A stretch of 64,000 nucleotides of DNA from Pseudomonas fluorescens HK44 (GTDB lineage Bacteria; Pseudomonadota; Gammaproteobacteria; Pseudomonadales; Pseudomonadaceae): positions 124,001 to 188,000 of the forward strand of contig NZ_AFOY02000008.1 in assembly GCF_000217955.3 (NCBI RefSeq), in the 5' to 3' direction. The first letter of the stretch is position 1. Each line of letters opens with the position of its first letter. The translations under genes and the position numbers were made by a program. Below are positions 9,443 to 19,800 of this stretch, piece after piece. The notes under the pieces are model-generated. The model ran no database searches. It saw nothing but the letters and a program-made list of their open reading frames with translations, and was not told the DNA's origin.

Positions 9443-11185
9443 TTAGAGGAACAACCCGGGGCCCGGGCGACTTCCTTCGGGAAATCTGACGCCCACTTTG
9501 GCGATCTTGTTCCCGTCCATGACCGCGACGGTCCAAATGGTGTTGTTCCATTCCACCTGGTCGCCGACCACCGGAGCGCCGCCGACTTTCTGGGTGATGA
9601 AACGACCCAGCGGCATGTCTGGATCGACCCCTTCGAGTTGCAACCCGTACAGTGCTGAAACCGCGCCCAGCTGGGCGTCGCCTTCCAGAACGAAGTCGCC
9701 GAAGAAGCGCAAATCGAGGCCTCGTTGCGGTGCCTGGCTGAAGAGCTTTCCGAGTGCCGGCAGGTTGTGTTCATGGCCGATAACGCAGAGCAAGTCGCCG
9801 ACTTCGAGCACCGTACTACCCGACGGATGGAGCAGTTGCTGGCCACGAAACAGTGCCGCGATACGCGTGCCTTCGGGCATTTTCAACTCGCGAAGAGCGG
9901 CGCCGATGCACCATTTCTCTGCGCCAAGACGATAAACGAACAACTCCCACTCGCTGGTGACATGCACTTCGAGGGCGGCCCGGGAGATCGGTGCGGGCTC
10001 TGGCGGGACGGTTACCTTCAGCAGCTTGGCGACCCATGGCAGGCTGGTGCCCTGTAACAGCAACGAAACCAGCACGATAAAGAACGCGAGATTGAAATAC
10101 AGCTGGGCATTCGGCAGCCCGGCCATCAACGGGAACACCGCCAGAATGATCGGTACCGCACCGCGCAGGCCAACCCAGGAGATGAAGGCCTTTTCGCGCC
10201 CATGGAAGGCCTTGAACGGTAGCAGGCCGACCAACACCGACAGTGGACGCGCAAACAGAATCATCCACAGCGCCAGACCGAGGGCGGGCAGGGCAATGGG
10301 CAGCAAGTCATGGGGGGTCACCAGCAGCCCCAACACCAGGAACATGCCGATCTGCGCCAGCCAGGCCATGCCGTCGAGCATGTGCAGAATGCCGTGGCGG
10401 CTACGCACTGGACGGTTGCCGATCACCAGGCCACACAGGTACACCGCGAGAAAGCCACTGCCGTGCAGGGCGTTGGTCAGGGCGAACACCACCAGACCGC
10501 CAGCGATCACCAGTATCGGGTACAGACCGGCGGCCAGGTGGATGCGATTGACCATTTGCAGCATCAGCCAGCCACCGCTCAGACCGATGATTGCGCCGAT
10601 GCCGAACTCGCGGACCAGGTGCCCGAGCAGGCTCCAGTGCAGACCTGTCTGGCCGCTGGCGAGCATGTCGATCAGGGTGACGGTAAGAAACACCGCCATC
10701 GGGTCGTTACTGCCGGATTCGATTTCCAGGCTGGCGGTCACCCGCTCGTTCAGGCCTTTGCCACCGAGCAGCGAGAACACCGCCGCGGCGTCGGTGGAAC
10801 CGACGATGGCACCGATCAGCAAGCCCTGGATCAGGTTCAGGTTGAATAACCAGGCGGCGGCCATGCCGGTCAGCACGGTGGTGATCAGCACCCCGACCGT
10901 GGCCAGCGACAACGCCGGCCACAACGCCACGCGGAAACTCGCGACCCGGGTGCGCAACCCGCCGTCGAGCAGGATCACGGCCAGCGCGAGGTTGCCGACC
11001 AGATAAGCGGTGGGGTAGTTATCGAAGATGATGCCGCCGCCGTCGACGCCGGCAGCCATGCCCACGGCCAGGATGATCACCAGAATCGGGATCCCGAGGC
11101 GGGACGAAAGTGAGCTCACCAGAATGCTCGCACCTACCAGCAACGCGCCGATCAAGAACAGGCTGTTGATGGTCGTCGCATTCAA
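9443..11185 (-). CDS. nhaP2: Potassium/proton antiporter, NhaP2/CvrA type
   Basis: A 580-residue CPA1-family antiporter that exchanges K+ for protons across the inner membrane. Twelve or so membrane segments fill residues 1-400, including LLDGGLRTR and the family motif region [16 protein letters not shown] and [13 protein letters not shown], which carries ion-binding acidic residues. A cytoplasmic TrkA_C-like regulatory domain (about 400-490) and a CorC/HlyC-like C-terminal domain ending at RPGPGLFL follow. The start is TTG at 11185: GGAG sits eight bases upstream and homologues begin with the same [14 protein letters not shown]. An upstream extension would be non-homologous. It is separated from the downstream channel gene by 34 bases and may be cotranscribed with it. 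Confidence 0.9.
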   Translation of the reverse strand: MNATTINSLFLIGALLVGASILVSSLSSRLGIPILVIILAVGMAAGVDGGGIIFDNYPTAYLVGNLALAVILLDGGLRTRVASFRVALWPALSLATVGVLITTVLTGMAAAWLFNLNLIQGLLIGAIVGSTDAAAVFSLLGGKGLNERVTASLEIESGSNDPMAVFLTVTLIDMLASGQTGLHWSLLGHLVREFGIGAIIGLSGGWLMLQMVNRIHLAAGLYPILVIAGGLVVFALTNALHGSGFLAVYLCGLVIGNRPVRSRHGILHMLDGMAWLAQIGMFLVLGLLVTPHDLLPIALPALGLALWMILFARPLSVLVGLLPFKAFHGREKAFISWVGLRGAVPIILAVFPLMAGLPNAQLYFNLAFFIVLVSLLLQGTSLPWVAKLLKVTVPPEPAPISRAALEVHVTSEWELFVYRLGAEKWCIGAALRELKMPEGTRIAALFRGQQLLHPSGSTVLEVGDLLCVIGHEHNLPALGKLFSQAPQRGLDLRFFGDFVLEGDAQLGAVSALYGLQLEGVDPDMPLGRFITQKVGGAPVVGDQVEWNNTIWTVAVMDGNKIAKVGVRFPEGSRPGPGLFL

Positions 11186-11327
11186 TGGCAGTACTCCGGA
11201 AAGCTTGAAGACAGGCGCAAACTGACCATGCAGCCTGCGTGCCAGCGATTCTAACCTGTTGAAATGTGATGCTGTCAAAAAGCTTTTGACGGCGCTCGAC
11301 CACAGTCCCTTGTGTCGGGCGCGATCA

Positions 11328-11460
11328 CTGTGGCGAGGGAGCTTGCTCCCGCTGGGTCGCGCAGCGGCCCCAAAACAGACGCTGCGGTCTTCCAGAAAAA
11401 ACTTATCAGCAATTTTACGGCTGCTGCGCACCCGAGCGGGAGCAAGCTCCCTCGCCACAG
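11328..11460. repeat. REP doublet with perfect 26-base arms
   Basis: The 26-base unit CTGTGGCGAGGGAGCTTGCT plus CCCGCT at 11328-11353 returns as a perfect inverted copy at 11435-11460, separated by 81 bases that start GGGTCGCGCAGCGG. This is a REPIN-like element of the TGTGGCGAGGGAGC family and fills most of the gap between nhaP2 and the deleted receptor gene. The same unit recurs at 32760-32892. Confidence 0.8.
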
Positions 11461-11475
11461 GGTATTCAGTGACCG

Positions 11476-11916
11476 TTAAAGGCTGAACCGCCCAACCATA
11501 TTGTTCAGGTCCAGCGCCAAACGCGACAACTCGTTGCTGGCGGCGCTGGTCTGGTTGGCGCCGGTGGCCGATTGCACCGACAGGTCGCGGATGTTCACCA
11601 GGTTGCGGTCGACTTCGCGGGCCACCTGGGCCTGTTCTTCGGCGGCGCTGGCGATCACCAGGTTGCGCTCGTTGATTTCGACGATAGCGCTGTTGGTCAG
11701 CAAGCGGCAAGACAGCACACGCTGGCGCAGGGAGAGTTGGGTGAACTCACCCAGGGCCTTGATGCTCGGCACGTTGTTCTGAACGATGTCTTCACCGGCA
11801 GCGCGAATCTTGCTCATCTGGTTCAAGGCGAACACACCCAGAATCAACATCAGTGCGCCAATCAGGGTGAAGCCTTTGAACGCTCTGGGCGCGATATTCA
11901 TATTACGAAGGGACAT
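11476..11916 (-). pseudogene. Methyl-accepting chemotaxis receptor with large internal deletion
   Basis: The 146-residue frame starts like a standard Pseudomonas receptor: SLRNMNIAPRAFKGF, one membrane segment ALMLILGVFAL, then the start of a four-helix-bundle sensor ([20 protein letters not shown]). It then jumps directly to the C-terminal end of a signalling domain ([20 protein letters not shown] and [20 protein letters not shown]). The second transmembrane helix, HAMP domain and the conserved CheA/CheW-binding tip are absent, about 380-400 residues short of normal. The frame is kept through the junction. The protein could still insert into the membrane but could not signal. The ATG at 11916 is preceded by GGTGAAC. 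Confidence 0.8.
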
Positions 11917-11963
11917 GGTGTTCACCGTAAAGCGCGCATTGGCACGGGGTCAGAGACGAGGTA

Positions 11964-11985
11964 TGTATGACTTATCGGTCATACA
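11964..11985. promoter_or_regulatory. Perfect 8-bp inverted repeat upstream of the deleted receptor
   Basis: TGTATGAC-TTATCG-GTCATACA is a perfect inverted repeat centred about 58 bases upstream of the receptor start at 11916. Size and symmetry fit an operator for a dimeric repressor (GntR- or TetR-like). The 206 bases from here to 12191 show no other clear element. Confidence 0.45.
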
Positions 11986-12191
11986 ACTAAAGTCTTGAGC
12001 CACTATGCGCTTTTGCCGCAGATCGGCCGTACTGACGAGCTGTCAGGAACCAGAGCGGACAATCGCAGTCTTTAAAACTCGCAAGCAAGGTCGCCGCCAG
12101 GCAAATCAAGGCTCTGCGCCTGAATAACCCTGGCGCCAGTGGTGACTTTTCTTTATCGTACGCGCCCTTTGAAAATGCTCGGAAAATCAAA

Positions 12192-12422
12192 ATGTTGGAA
12201 GCATCCCTAAGCCAATTGGAACAACTGGTCAGCGACCTGGTGCAACAGAACCAGGAACTGCTGGGCACGAACGCAACACTGAGCGCAGAACTGGCCCAGG
12301 CCAAGGATGAAAACGAAAGCCTGCAATTGAGCCTGATGGAGCAGGAAGAGAAGCAGGGCGCCACTGTTGCGCGCATTCAAGCGCTGGTTGAGCGCGTGAG
12401 CGCAGGTCCTGTGAACGCATGA
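12192..12422 (+). CDS. ZapB-like coiled-coil protein (TIGR02449-type)
   Basis: A 76-residue protein predicted to be almost entirely one coiled coil: LSQLEQLVSDLVQQNQELLG, then AELAQAKDENESLQLSLMEQ. It resembles the small family that sits upstream of zapA in Pseudomonas and is thought to act with ZapA at the division ring. Its stop overlaps the start of the next gene by four bases (ATGA at 12419), so the two are translationally coupled. The usual Pseudomonas zapA locus is next to 6S RNA and the formyltetrahydrofolate cyclo-ligase gene. Neither is here, so this is probably a second, divergent pair. Function is inferred from the partner. Confidence 0.65.
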   Translation: MLEASLSQLEQLVSDLVQQNQELLGTNATLSAELAQAKDENESLQLSLMEQEEKQGATVARIQALVERVSAGPVNA

Positions 12423-12721
12423 GACACGGTGCCGACGGGATAAAAGTCGTCTCGATTCTCGGGGAAGACTATTCGATCAAGGCGCCGGTCGGGGAAGAGC
12501 AGACCCTGCTGGACGCCGCATTAATGTTGAAAGCGGTGCTGGCCGAGACCAAAAAGAAATACCCGACCCTGATCGGAGACAAACTGCTGGTGCTGACGGC
12601 CATGAACCTGTGCTCGCAGCAGCTCGAGATGCAGAAACGTCATCAGCAGGAACTCGACCGTTACCAAGAGCAAGTCAGCGCCACGGTTGAAGTGATTTCG
12701 AAGACGATCAATCAGGCCTGA
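12419..12721 (+). CDS. Divergent ZapA-like cell division protein
   Basis: A 100-residue ZapA-family protein. The N-terminal globular part reads VVSILGEDYSIKAPVGEEQT and LLDAALMLKAVLAETKKKYP, matching the ZapA pattern of a short beta-strand segment (here GEDYSI) then a helix with LLxAA. The segment IGDKLLVLTAMNLCSQQLEM corresponds to the ZapA helix that leads into its C-terminal coiled coil. ZapA crosslinks FtsZ protofilaments at midcell. The sequence differs from the canonical Pseudomonas ZapA, and the neighbours are chemotaxis receptors rather than 6S RNA. A paralogue with a changed role is likely. Confidence 0.7.
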   Translation: MRHGADGIKVVSILGEDYSIKAPVGEEQTLLDAALMLKAVLAETKKKYPTLIGDKLLVLTAMNLCSQQLEMQKRHQQELDRYQEQVSATVEVISKTINQA

Positions 12722-12760
12722 TCAGTTTGCGCACAACCAAAGAGTAGATTGTCGATTTAG

Positions 12761-12770
12761 TTGTATACAA
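12761..12770. promoter_or_regulatory. TTGTATACAA palindrome before a chemotaxis receptor gene
   Basis: TTGTATACAA is a perfect 10-bp palindrome 51 bases upstream of the ATG at 12821. TTGTATACAA-type sites are typical of GntR-family (FadR/VanR subgroup) operators of catabolic genes. Control of this receptor by such a regulator is a guess; no GntR gene is in the window. Confidence 0.35.
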
Positions 12771-12820
12771 TCGGCACGGCTGTTGCAGTGATTCAGCCTC
12801 TTACTCTTTGGGGGTGCTTC

Positions 12821-14758
12821 ATGCAGTTCTGGCGACGCAGTATTCAATGGCAGTTGATCCTGAGTATGGGGACCGCCCTGCTGGTCAGTATTCTGATCGT
12901 GGTCGGCATTTATACCCTGGTGGTCAACCGGCTTGCCCAGCGCTATCTGGTCGAGCAAGCGCTGCCGTCGAGCATCGAAGCGATGCGCAACGACATCGAA
13001 CGAATTCTGGTCCAGCCGCTCACCGCGGCCAAGGACATTGCCAGCAACAGCATGGTGCGCGAGTGGTTGGCCGAAGGTGAAAGCGCTGACCGGGCCAGCG
13101 GCTTCGTCAGCTACCTGGAAGGCATCCGCGCCGAGCACAAAGCCTTTACCGCGCTGATCGCAGGCACTGCGTCGGGCCACTACTTCACCGAAAAAGGGCT
13201 TGATCGGACCCTCAGTCGATCCAATCCCGCAGACGCCTGGTTCTACGCTTTCCTCGACGGCAACCAGCCGCGCACCCTCAATATCGACAAAGACACCGCC
13301 ACTGGCGAGTTGGCCTTGTTCATCGACCTCAAGGTCTCGCAGGGCGGCAAAGTTGTAGGCGTTGCCGGGCTGGGCCTGAGCATGAAGGAACTCTCGGAGC
13401 TGATTCACAACTTCAGCTTCGGCGAGCGCGGGAAGGTCTATCTGGTGCGTTCCGACGGGTTGATCCAGATTCATCCCGAGGCCGGGTTCAGCAACAAGCG
13501 CCAGTTGGCCGAGCAGATCGGCAGTCCGGCGGCGCAAGCGGTGATGGGCCACCAAGGCCCGACCAGCAGCGGGTTTGTGCGCGACGGCGAAGACTATCTG
13601 GCCCTGAGCCTGCCATTGCGCGATCTGGGTTGGACCTTGGTGGCCGAAGTGCCGAAATCACAGATCTACGCTGAGGCCCGGCAGGCGATGTGGATGACCA
13701 GCGCCATCGGTTTGGGCGTGGCTTTGGTTTGCCTGTTATTGGTGGTGTTGCTGGCTCGCGGTCTGGTACGGCCGATCCGTCAGGTAACAGCGGCATTGGT
13801 GGCGATTGGTAGCGGTGGTGGCGATTTGACCCACAGGTTAGATTCTTCGCGAGCCGATGAGCTGGGTGATCTGGCTCGTGGCTTCAACCGTTTCCTTGAA
13901 AATCAACGCAGCATGATCGGCGAAGTGCTGGCGACCAGCGAGCGATTGCGCACGGCCGTCGGGCAAGTTGCGCGAGTGGTGGAGAACACCGCCGAGCGTT
14001 CTGGACGACAGCAGGAAATGACCGACATGGTCGCCACCGCCGTGCACGAGATGGGCCTCACCGTGCAGGAGATCGCGCAGAACGCCGGCAACGCGGCGGT
14101 CGCCTCGCAAACTGCCCGTGATGAAGCGTTGCAGGCGCGTGAGGTGGTCGGCGGTTCCATTCGGCATATCGAAAGCATGTCTGATGAAATCGGCATTGCC
14201 GCCAGTGCCGTCGGCGCGCTGGCGACTCAGGTAGCGTCCATCGATCAGGTGCTGGCGGTGATTCGCGGGATCTCTGAGCAGACCAATTTACTGGCATTGA
14301 ACGCAGCGATTGAAGCGGCGCGGGCCGGCGACATGGGCCGGGGCTTTGCTGTGGTGGCGGATGAAGTGCGGACGCTGGCGCGCCGCACGCAATCGTCCAC
14401 CGATGAAATCCAGCAGATGATCGGCAGCCTCAAGCAGGGCGCGGATAATGCAGTGTCGTCGATGCACTCCGGGCAAGCGGCGACCGGTACCGGCGTCGAG
14501 TCGAGCCAGCGCACCGGGGCTTCGTTGACGGCGATTACCGGACAGGTCGAGCGCATCAGCGATATGAACCATCAAGTGGCGACGGCTACCGAAGAGCAGT
14601 CGGTGGTGACGGAAGAGATCAACCGTAACGTGCAGGGGATTTCCGATCTGGCGCGGGCCACAGCGGGCGAGGTCAGGGCGTGTCGGGAGGATTGCCAGAC
14701 GTTGCAGCGGTTGGCGGATGATCTGGCGCGGCAGATGGGTGGGTTTCGGTTGCAATAA
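12821..14758 (+). CDS. Methyl-accepting chemotaxis protein with Cache-type sensor
   Basis: A 645-residue receptor. Membrane segment 1 is at about residues 11-33. A periplasmic sensor of about 260 residues follows, with [20 protein letters not shown] and [17 protein letters not shown], typical of double Cache domains that bind small ligands. Membrane segment 2 ([20 protein letters not shown]) leads into HAMP and then a full signalling domain. The highly conserved tip [20 protein letters not shown] and [15 protein letters not shown] is intact, so it should bind CheW and CheA. No C-terminal pentapeptide for CheR is seen. The start is the ATG at 12821, since the frame upstream reads into non-coding sequence. 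The ligand cannot be read from the sequence. Confidence 0.92.
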   Translation: MQFWRRSIQWQLILSMGTALLVSILIVVGIYTLVVNRLAQRYLVEQALPSSIEAMRNDIERILVQPLTAAKDIASNSMVREWLAEGESADRASGFVSYLEGIRAEHKAFTALIAGTASGHYFTEKGLDRTLSRSNPADAWFYAFLDGNQPRTLNIDKDTATGELALFIDLKVSQGGKVVGVAGLGLSMKELSELIHNFSFGERGKVYLVRSDGLIQIHPEAGFSNKRQLAEQIGSPAAQAVMGHQGPTSSGFVRDGEDYLALSLPLRDLGWTLVAEVPKSQIYAEARQAMWMTSAIGLGVALVCLLLVVLLARGLVRPIRQVTAALVAIGSGGGDLTHRLDSSRADELGDLARGFNRFLENQRSMIGEVLATSERLRTAVGQVARVVENTAERSGRQQEMTDMVATAVHEMGLTVQEIAQNAGNAAVASQTARDEALQAREVVGGSIRHIESMSDEIGIAASAVGALATQVASIDQVLAVIRGISEQTNLLALNAAIEAARAGDMGRGFAVVADEVRTLARRTQSSTDEIQQMIGSLKQGADNAVSSMHSGQAATGTGVESSQRTGASLTAITGQVERISDMNHQVATATEEQSVVTEEINRNVQGISDLARATAGEVRACREDCQTLQRLADDLARQMGGFRLQ

Positions 14759-14766
14759 CCAGGATC

Positions 14767-14809
14767 AAAAGATCGCAGCCTGCGGCAGCTCCAGGCTGCG
14801 ATCTTTTTT
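14767..14809. terminator. Bidirectional intrinsic terminator
   Basis: AAAAGATCGCAGCCTG and CAGGCTGCGATCTTTT form a perfect 16-bp stem with a 9-base loop and T-tracts on both strands. It lies between the receptor gene ending at 14758 and the convergent acyl-CoA dehydrogenase gene ending at 14818, so it can serve both. Confidence 0.9.
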
Positions 14810-14817
14810 GTTATTGG

Positions 14818-16620
14818 TCAGAACCACTCATCCCGCATCGTCAGGCACGTATCATCCCGCGCCTCAAGAATCGCCAGTTCATGATGACAACCCGGCACTT
14901 CCCAGGTCAGGAAGTAGCGCGCCGCTTGCAGCTTGCCTTTATAGAAGCTGACATCCGCCGCATTGCCCTTGGCCAACCCTTCTTCTGCGCGGATCGCCTG
15001 TTCCAGCCAGCGCCAGCCGATCACCGTATGACCAAAAACCTTCAGATACAGCGCCGAGTTCGCCAGGCTACCGTTGACCTTGCCTTGGCCCAGATCCGTC
15101 AGCAGGCCGATGGTCACGGTTTGCAGGCGCGCCAGCAATTTCTCCAGCGGTTCACGTAGCGGCGTTAACGATTCGTACACATGGGCGCGTTCGGCGGTAT
15201 TGGCGATCAGTCGGATCAATTGCTTGAGCCCGGCGCCGCCGTTTTGCGCCAGTTTGCGCCCCAGCAGGTCCAGTGACTGAATGCCGTGAGTACCTTCATG
15301 GATCGGGTTCAGCCGGTTGTCGCGGTAGTACTGTTCTACCGGGTATTCGCGGGTGTAGCCGTGGCCACCGAGGATCTGGATCGCCAGTTCGTTGGCCTTC
15401 AGGCAGAACTCCGACGGCCAGGATTTGACGATCGGCGTCAGCAGGTCGAGCAATTCATGGGCCTGTTTGCGCTCGGCTTCGGGCGCCAGCGTGGTGGTGT
15501 CGTCGAACAGTCGCGCGGCATACAAACCGAGGTCGAAGGCGCCTTCGACGTAAGCCTTTTGAGTCAGTAGCATGCGTTTGACGTCGGCATGCTGAATGAT
15601 CGAGACCGGCGCAGTGTTCGGGTCCTTGCTGTCAGGCAGGCGACCTTGCGGGCGCTCGCGGGCGTAGTCCAGCGAGTACAGGTAGCCGGCGTAACCGAGC
15701 ATTACCGCGCCCATGCCGACGCCGATTCGCGCTTCGTTCATCATCTGGAACATGCAGTTCAGGCCTTGATGCGGCTTGCCTACCAGGTAGCCGACACACT
15801 CACCGTTATCGCCGAAGTTCAGCGCGGTGGAGGTGGTGCCGCGCCAGCCCATCTTGTGAAACAGCCCGGCCAGCAGCACGTCGTTACGCTTGCCCAGGCT
15901 GCCGTCATCGTTGACCAGGAATTTAGGCACGATAAACAGCGAAATGCCTTTCACGCCGGCAGGTGCATCCGGCAGTTTGGCCAGCACCATGTGCACGATG
16001 TTTTCCGACAGCGAGTGATCGCCGCCGGAGATGAAGATCTTGTTGCCCTTGAGTCGATACGTGCCATCGGCCGCCGGTTCGGCGCGGGTGCGGATGTCCG
16101 ACAGCGAGGAGCCGGCGTGAGGTTCGGTCAGGGCCATGGTGCCGAAGAAGCGACCGTCGATCATCGGTTGCAAGTAGCGCCGCTTCTGCTCGTCGGTGCC
16201 GAAGCTTTCGATCAGGTTGGCCGCGCCCATGGTCAGGAACGGATAGGACGTCGTCGCGGCGTTGGCGGACTGGAAGTGCGCAAAGCAGGCTTGCGAGAGC
16301 AAGGTCGGCAACTGCATACCGCCGGCCTCGAAACTGCGTGCGGCGTTGAGAAAGCCGGCTTCGAGGAATGCATCCACCGCAGGTTTCACTTCCGCAATCA
16401 GGATCGCCTTGCCATCTTCGTAGCGCGGTTCGTGCTCGTCGCCCTTGCGGTTGTGTGGGGCAAAGAATTTCTCGGCAAGGCTGCGCGCTGTACCAATGGC
16501 GGCGTCGAACGTCTCGCGATTGTGCTCGGCGAAGCGCTCGCGCTGGGTCAGGCCCTCGGCGTCGAGGACTTCATACAGCTCGAAAGCCAGATTGCGGGAA
16601 CTGAGCAACGTCTCGGACAT
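14818..16620 (-). CDS. Acyl-CoA dehydrogenase, large (about 600-residue) type
   Basis: FAD-dependent acyl-CoA dehydrogenase of 600 residues, the long type with a C-terminal extension seen in FadE homologues and DmdC. Visible are MALTEPHAGSSLSDIRTRAE (FAD and substrate binding), GNKIFISGGDHS, the segment ARIGVGMGAVMLGYAGYLYS, ILGGHGYTREYPVEQYYRDN and the catalytic region NRLNPIHEGTHGIQSLD. It probably oxidises a fatty acyl-CoA or related thioester to the enoyl-CoA, passing electrons to electron-transfer flavoprotein. The chain length preference is unknown. In PAO1 the equivalent (PA5020) sits directly beside rlmJ. Here putA, putP and a type VI effector island lie between them. The start is the ATG at 16620. 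Confidence 0.88.
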   Translation of the reverse strand: MSETLLSSRNLAFELYEVLDAEGLTQRERFAEHNRETFDAAIGTARSLAEKFFAPHNRKGDEHEPRYEDGKAILIAEVKPAVDAFLEAGFLNAARSFEAGGMQLPTLLSQACFAHFQSANAATTSYPFLTMGAANLIESFGTDEQKRRYLQPMIDGRFFGTMALTEPHAGSSLSDIRTRAEPAADGTYRLKGNKIFISGGDHSLSENIVHMVLAKLPDAPAGVKGISLFIVPKFLVNDDGSLGKRNDVLLAGLFHKMGWRGTTSTALNFGDNGECVGYLVGKPHQGLNCMFQMMNEARIGVGMGAVMLGYAGYLYSLDYARERPQGRLPDSKDPNTAPVSIIQHADVKRMLLTQKAYVEGAFDLGLYAARLFDDTTTLAPEAERKQAHELLDLLTPIVKSWPSEFCLKANELAIQILGGHGYTREYPVEQYYRDNRLNPIHEGTHGIQSLDLLGRKLAQNGGAGLKQLIRLIANTAERAHVYESLTPLREPLEKLLARLQTVTIGLLTDLGQGKVNGSLANSALYLKVFGHTVIGWRWLEQAIRAEEGLAKGNAADVSFYKGKLQAARYFLTWEVPGCHHELAILEARDDTCLTMRDEWF

Positions 16621-16739
16621 GGCGGCCTACCTATATTGGAATGGACCGAGTCTAGGCGCGAGGAGGACGGGCTGAACAGGATGATTGATGTGGGTGATGG
16701 TGGGGCAGAGCAGAGACTTAACTAACGACACAAAGCCAT

Positions 16740-16767
16740 TGTGGGAGCGAGCCTGCTCGCTCCCACA
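16740..16767. repeat. REP palindrome between acyl-CoA dehydrogenase and putA
   Basis: TGTGGGAGCGAG-CCTG-CTCGCTCCCACA is a perfect 12-bp hairpin of the REP type. It lies just beyond the putA stop (minus strand, 16817) and upstream of the acyl-CoA dehydrogenase start, so it may also end putA transcripts. Confidence 0.8.
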
Positions 16768-16816
16768 GGGTGTTGTGAACCGGGCCGCCATTGCGGACGC
16801 CCGGTCGTATTGCGAT

Positions 16817-19800
16817 TTAACCAATAGTCATCAAGCTGGCATTACCCCCCGCCGCAGCGGTGTTGACGCTCAGCGCGCGCTCGATCACCAGGCGTTCCAG
16901 CGCAATGTTGGTTTCGCCCTGCGACAGGCCATGAACCCCGACGATGGCGCCGGCACGCTTGGCCACTTGCTGGCAGACCGCACGCAACTGGTCGGAGTGG
17001 CCGTGATGCAGGACTGCATCGAACACCACTTCGTCCTTGTTCCAGTCGGCGACCAGCTTGATGCGCGCTTGCACCTCTTTCGGCAGGCGAGCCAACAACG
17101 CTTTGCTTAGTTCACCTTCCGACAACACCGCCGAGCCACCCACGGCCAGCACTGCAGCCAATTGGCTCAGCAGATCGCTTTCGACGTCCGCCAGGCACAG
17201 CACATGCTCGCGCGGCAGGATGGCGTAGCTGTTGCGCTCGCCTGTCGGGCCATTCAGCGTGCGGGTGATGCCGCTTTGCGATTGTGTCGCAAACTGCGCG
17301 CACAACGCGCTCAGCTCAGTCAGCTTGTGGCTGTCGGCCCAGGTTTTCAGGGCAGTCAGCGGTTTGCTCATGGCGTCACGCAGACGAACGTCCGGTGCCG
17401 CGATAGCATCGCCGCGAGCGAAAGACTGTTCGATCGCGTCGGTAGGACGCGTCGACAGCAAGCGGTACAGGTACAGCGGCCCACCGGCTTTCGGGCCAGT
17501 GCCCGACAGACCTTCGCCACCGAACGGTTGCACACCGACCACGGCACCGACGATGTTGCGGTTGACGTAGACGTTACCGGCGTTGACGTTGTCGATCACC
17601 TTGGCGATGGTTTCGTCGATACGCGTGTGTACACCCAGTGTCAGACCGTAGCCGGAAGCGTTGATCTGCCCGATCAGTTGATCGATGTCTTTGCGCTTGT
17701 AGCGCACCACGTGCAGCACCGGGCCGAAGATCTCCCGCTGCAGCTCGTCGAAGCTTTCCAGTTCGATCAGGGTTGGCATGACGAACGTGCCGCGCTTGCA
17801 TTCTTCCATGTCGGCGATGGCGACCTGGTAGACGTTGCGACCTTTGTCACGCATGGCCTGGATGTGTTTCTCGATACCGGCCTTGGCTTCGGCGTCGATC
17901 ACCGGGCCGATGTCCACAGATAGACGCTCCGGGTTGCCGAGGCGGCATTCAGCCATGGCGCCCTTGAGCATTTCGATCACGCGGTCGGCGGAGTCTTCCT
18001 GCAAGCACAGCACGCGCAGCGCCGAGCAGCGTTGGCCGGCGCTGTCGAAGGCCGAGGACACCACGTCGATGACCACTTGTTCGGTCAGTGCCGAGGAGTC
18101 GACGATCATCGCGTTCTGGCCGCCGGTTTCGGCGATCAGCGGGATCGGACGGCCCTGGGCATCCAGGCGCCCGGCGACGTTGCGTTGCAGCAAGCGTGCA
18201 ACTTCGGTGGAGCCAGTGAACATCACGCCTTTGACCCGGTCGTCGCCAACCAGACGGGCACCGACGGTTTCGCCACGGCCCGGCAGCAGTTGCAGCACGC
18301 CTTCGGGAATCCCGGCTTCGAGCAGTATACGTACGGCTTGAGCGGCCACCAGCGGTGTTTGCTCTGCCGGTTTGGCCAGTACCGGGTTACCGGCGGCCAG
18401 TGCGGCGGCGACTTGACCGCTGAAGATCGCCAGCGGGAAGTTCCACGGGCTGATGCACACCACCGGACCCAATGGACGGTGGGCGTTATTGGTGAAATCG
18501 TTGCGTGCCTGCACTGCGTAGTAACGCAGGAAATCCACGGCTTCACGCACTTCGGCGATGGCGTTGGCGAAGGTCTTGCCGGCTTCGCGAGCCAGCAGGC
18601 CCATCAGCGGCTGAATCTCGCCTTCCATCAAATCGGCGGCGCGTTCGAGGATTGCGGCGCGCTCGGCGGGCGGGGTGGCCTGCCAGATCGGTGCGGCATT
18701 CAGTGCGCACTGGATGGCGTTGTCGACGTCGGTAACGGTGGCTTCTTGTACATGACCGACCACGTCACGCAGGTCCGACGGATTCAACACCGGTGCCGGG
18801 GTTTCAGCGCTGGAAGCGCAGCCCAGCATCGGCGCGGCTTTCCAGTGGTTGTGCGCGGTGGCCAACAAGGCGCAGGACAGCGATGCCAGGCGATGTTCGT
18901 TGGCCAGGTCGATGCCGCTGGAGTTGGCGCGCTCGCTGCCATAGAGGTCACGCGGCAGCGGGATACGCGGGTGCGGCAGACCGAAGCCGCCTTCCAGCAT
19001 CGCCATCTGCTCGATGCTGCTCACCGGATCGGCTACCAGCTCCTGAATCGAGATCGACTGGTCGGCGATACGGTTGACGAACGAGGTGTTCGCACCGTTT
19101 TCCAGCAGGCGACGTACCAGGTACGCCAGCAGGGTTTCGTGAGTGCCGACCGGTGCGTACACACGGCACGGACGGTTCAGCTTGCCTTCGGAAACCTTGC
19201 CTACAACCTGTTCGTACAGCGGTTCGCCCATGCCGTGCAGGCACTGGAACTCGTACTGGCCCGGGTAATAGTTCTGACCGGCAATGTGATAAATCGCCGA
19301 CAGGGTGTGGGCATTATGCGTGGCGAACTGCGGGTAGATGACTTCTGGCACCGAGAGCAGTTTGCGTGCGCAGGCGATGTAGGAAACGTCGGTGTACACC
19401 TTACGGGTGTACACCGGATAGCCTTCCAGGCCTTCGACCTGGGCGCGCTTGATTTCGCTGTCCCAGTAGGCGCCTTTCACCAGACGGATCATCAGGCGAT
19501 GACGGCTGCGGCGAGCCAGGTCGATCACGTAGTCGATCACATACGGGCAACGCTTCTGGTAGGCCTGGATCACGAAACCGATGCCGTTCCAGCCGGTCAG
19601 TTGCGGCTCGAAGCACAGGCGCTCGAGCAGATCCAGCGACAGCTCGAGGCGGTCGGCTTCTTCGGCATCGATGTTCAGGCCGATGTCGTATTGCTTGGCC
19701 AGCAGGGTCAGCGACAGCAGGCGCGGGTACAGTTCGTCCATCACGCGCTCGTACTGGGCACGGCTGTAGCGCGGGTGCAGGGCCGAGAGCTTGATCGAGA

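Noticed and set aside
9443..11710. 755-residue version of the antiporter with a basic N-terminal extension
   Set aside because: The extension crosses a REP repeat and the deleted receptor gene. Homology starts at the TTG at 11185, which has a good ribosome site.
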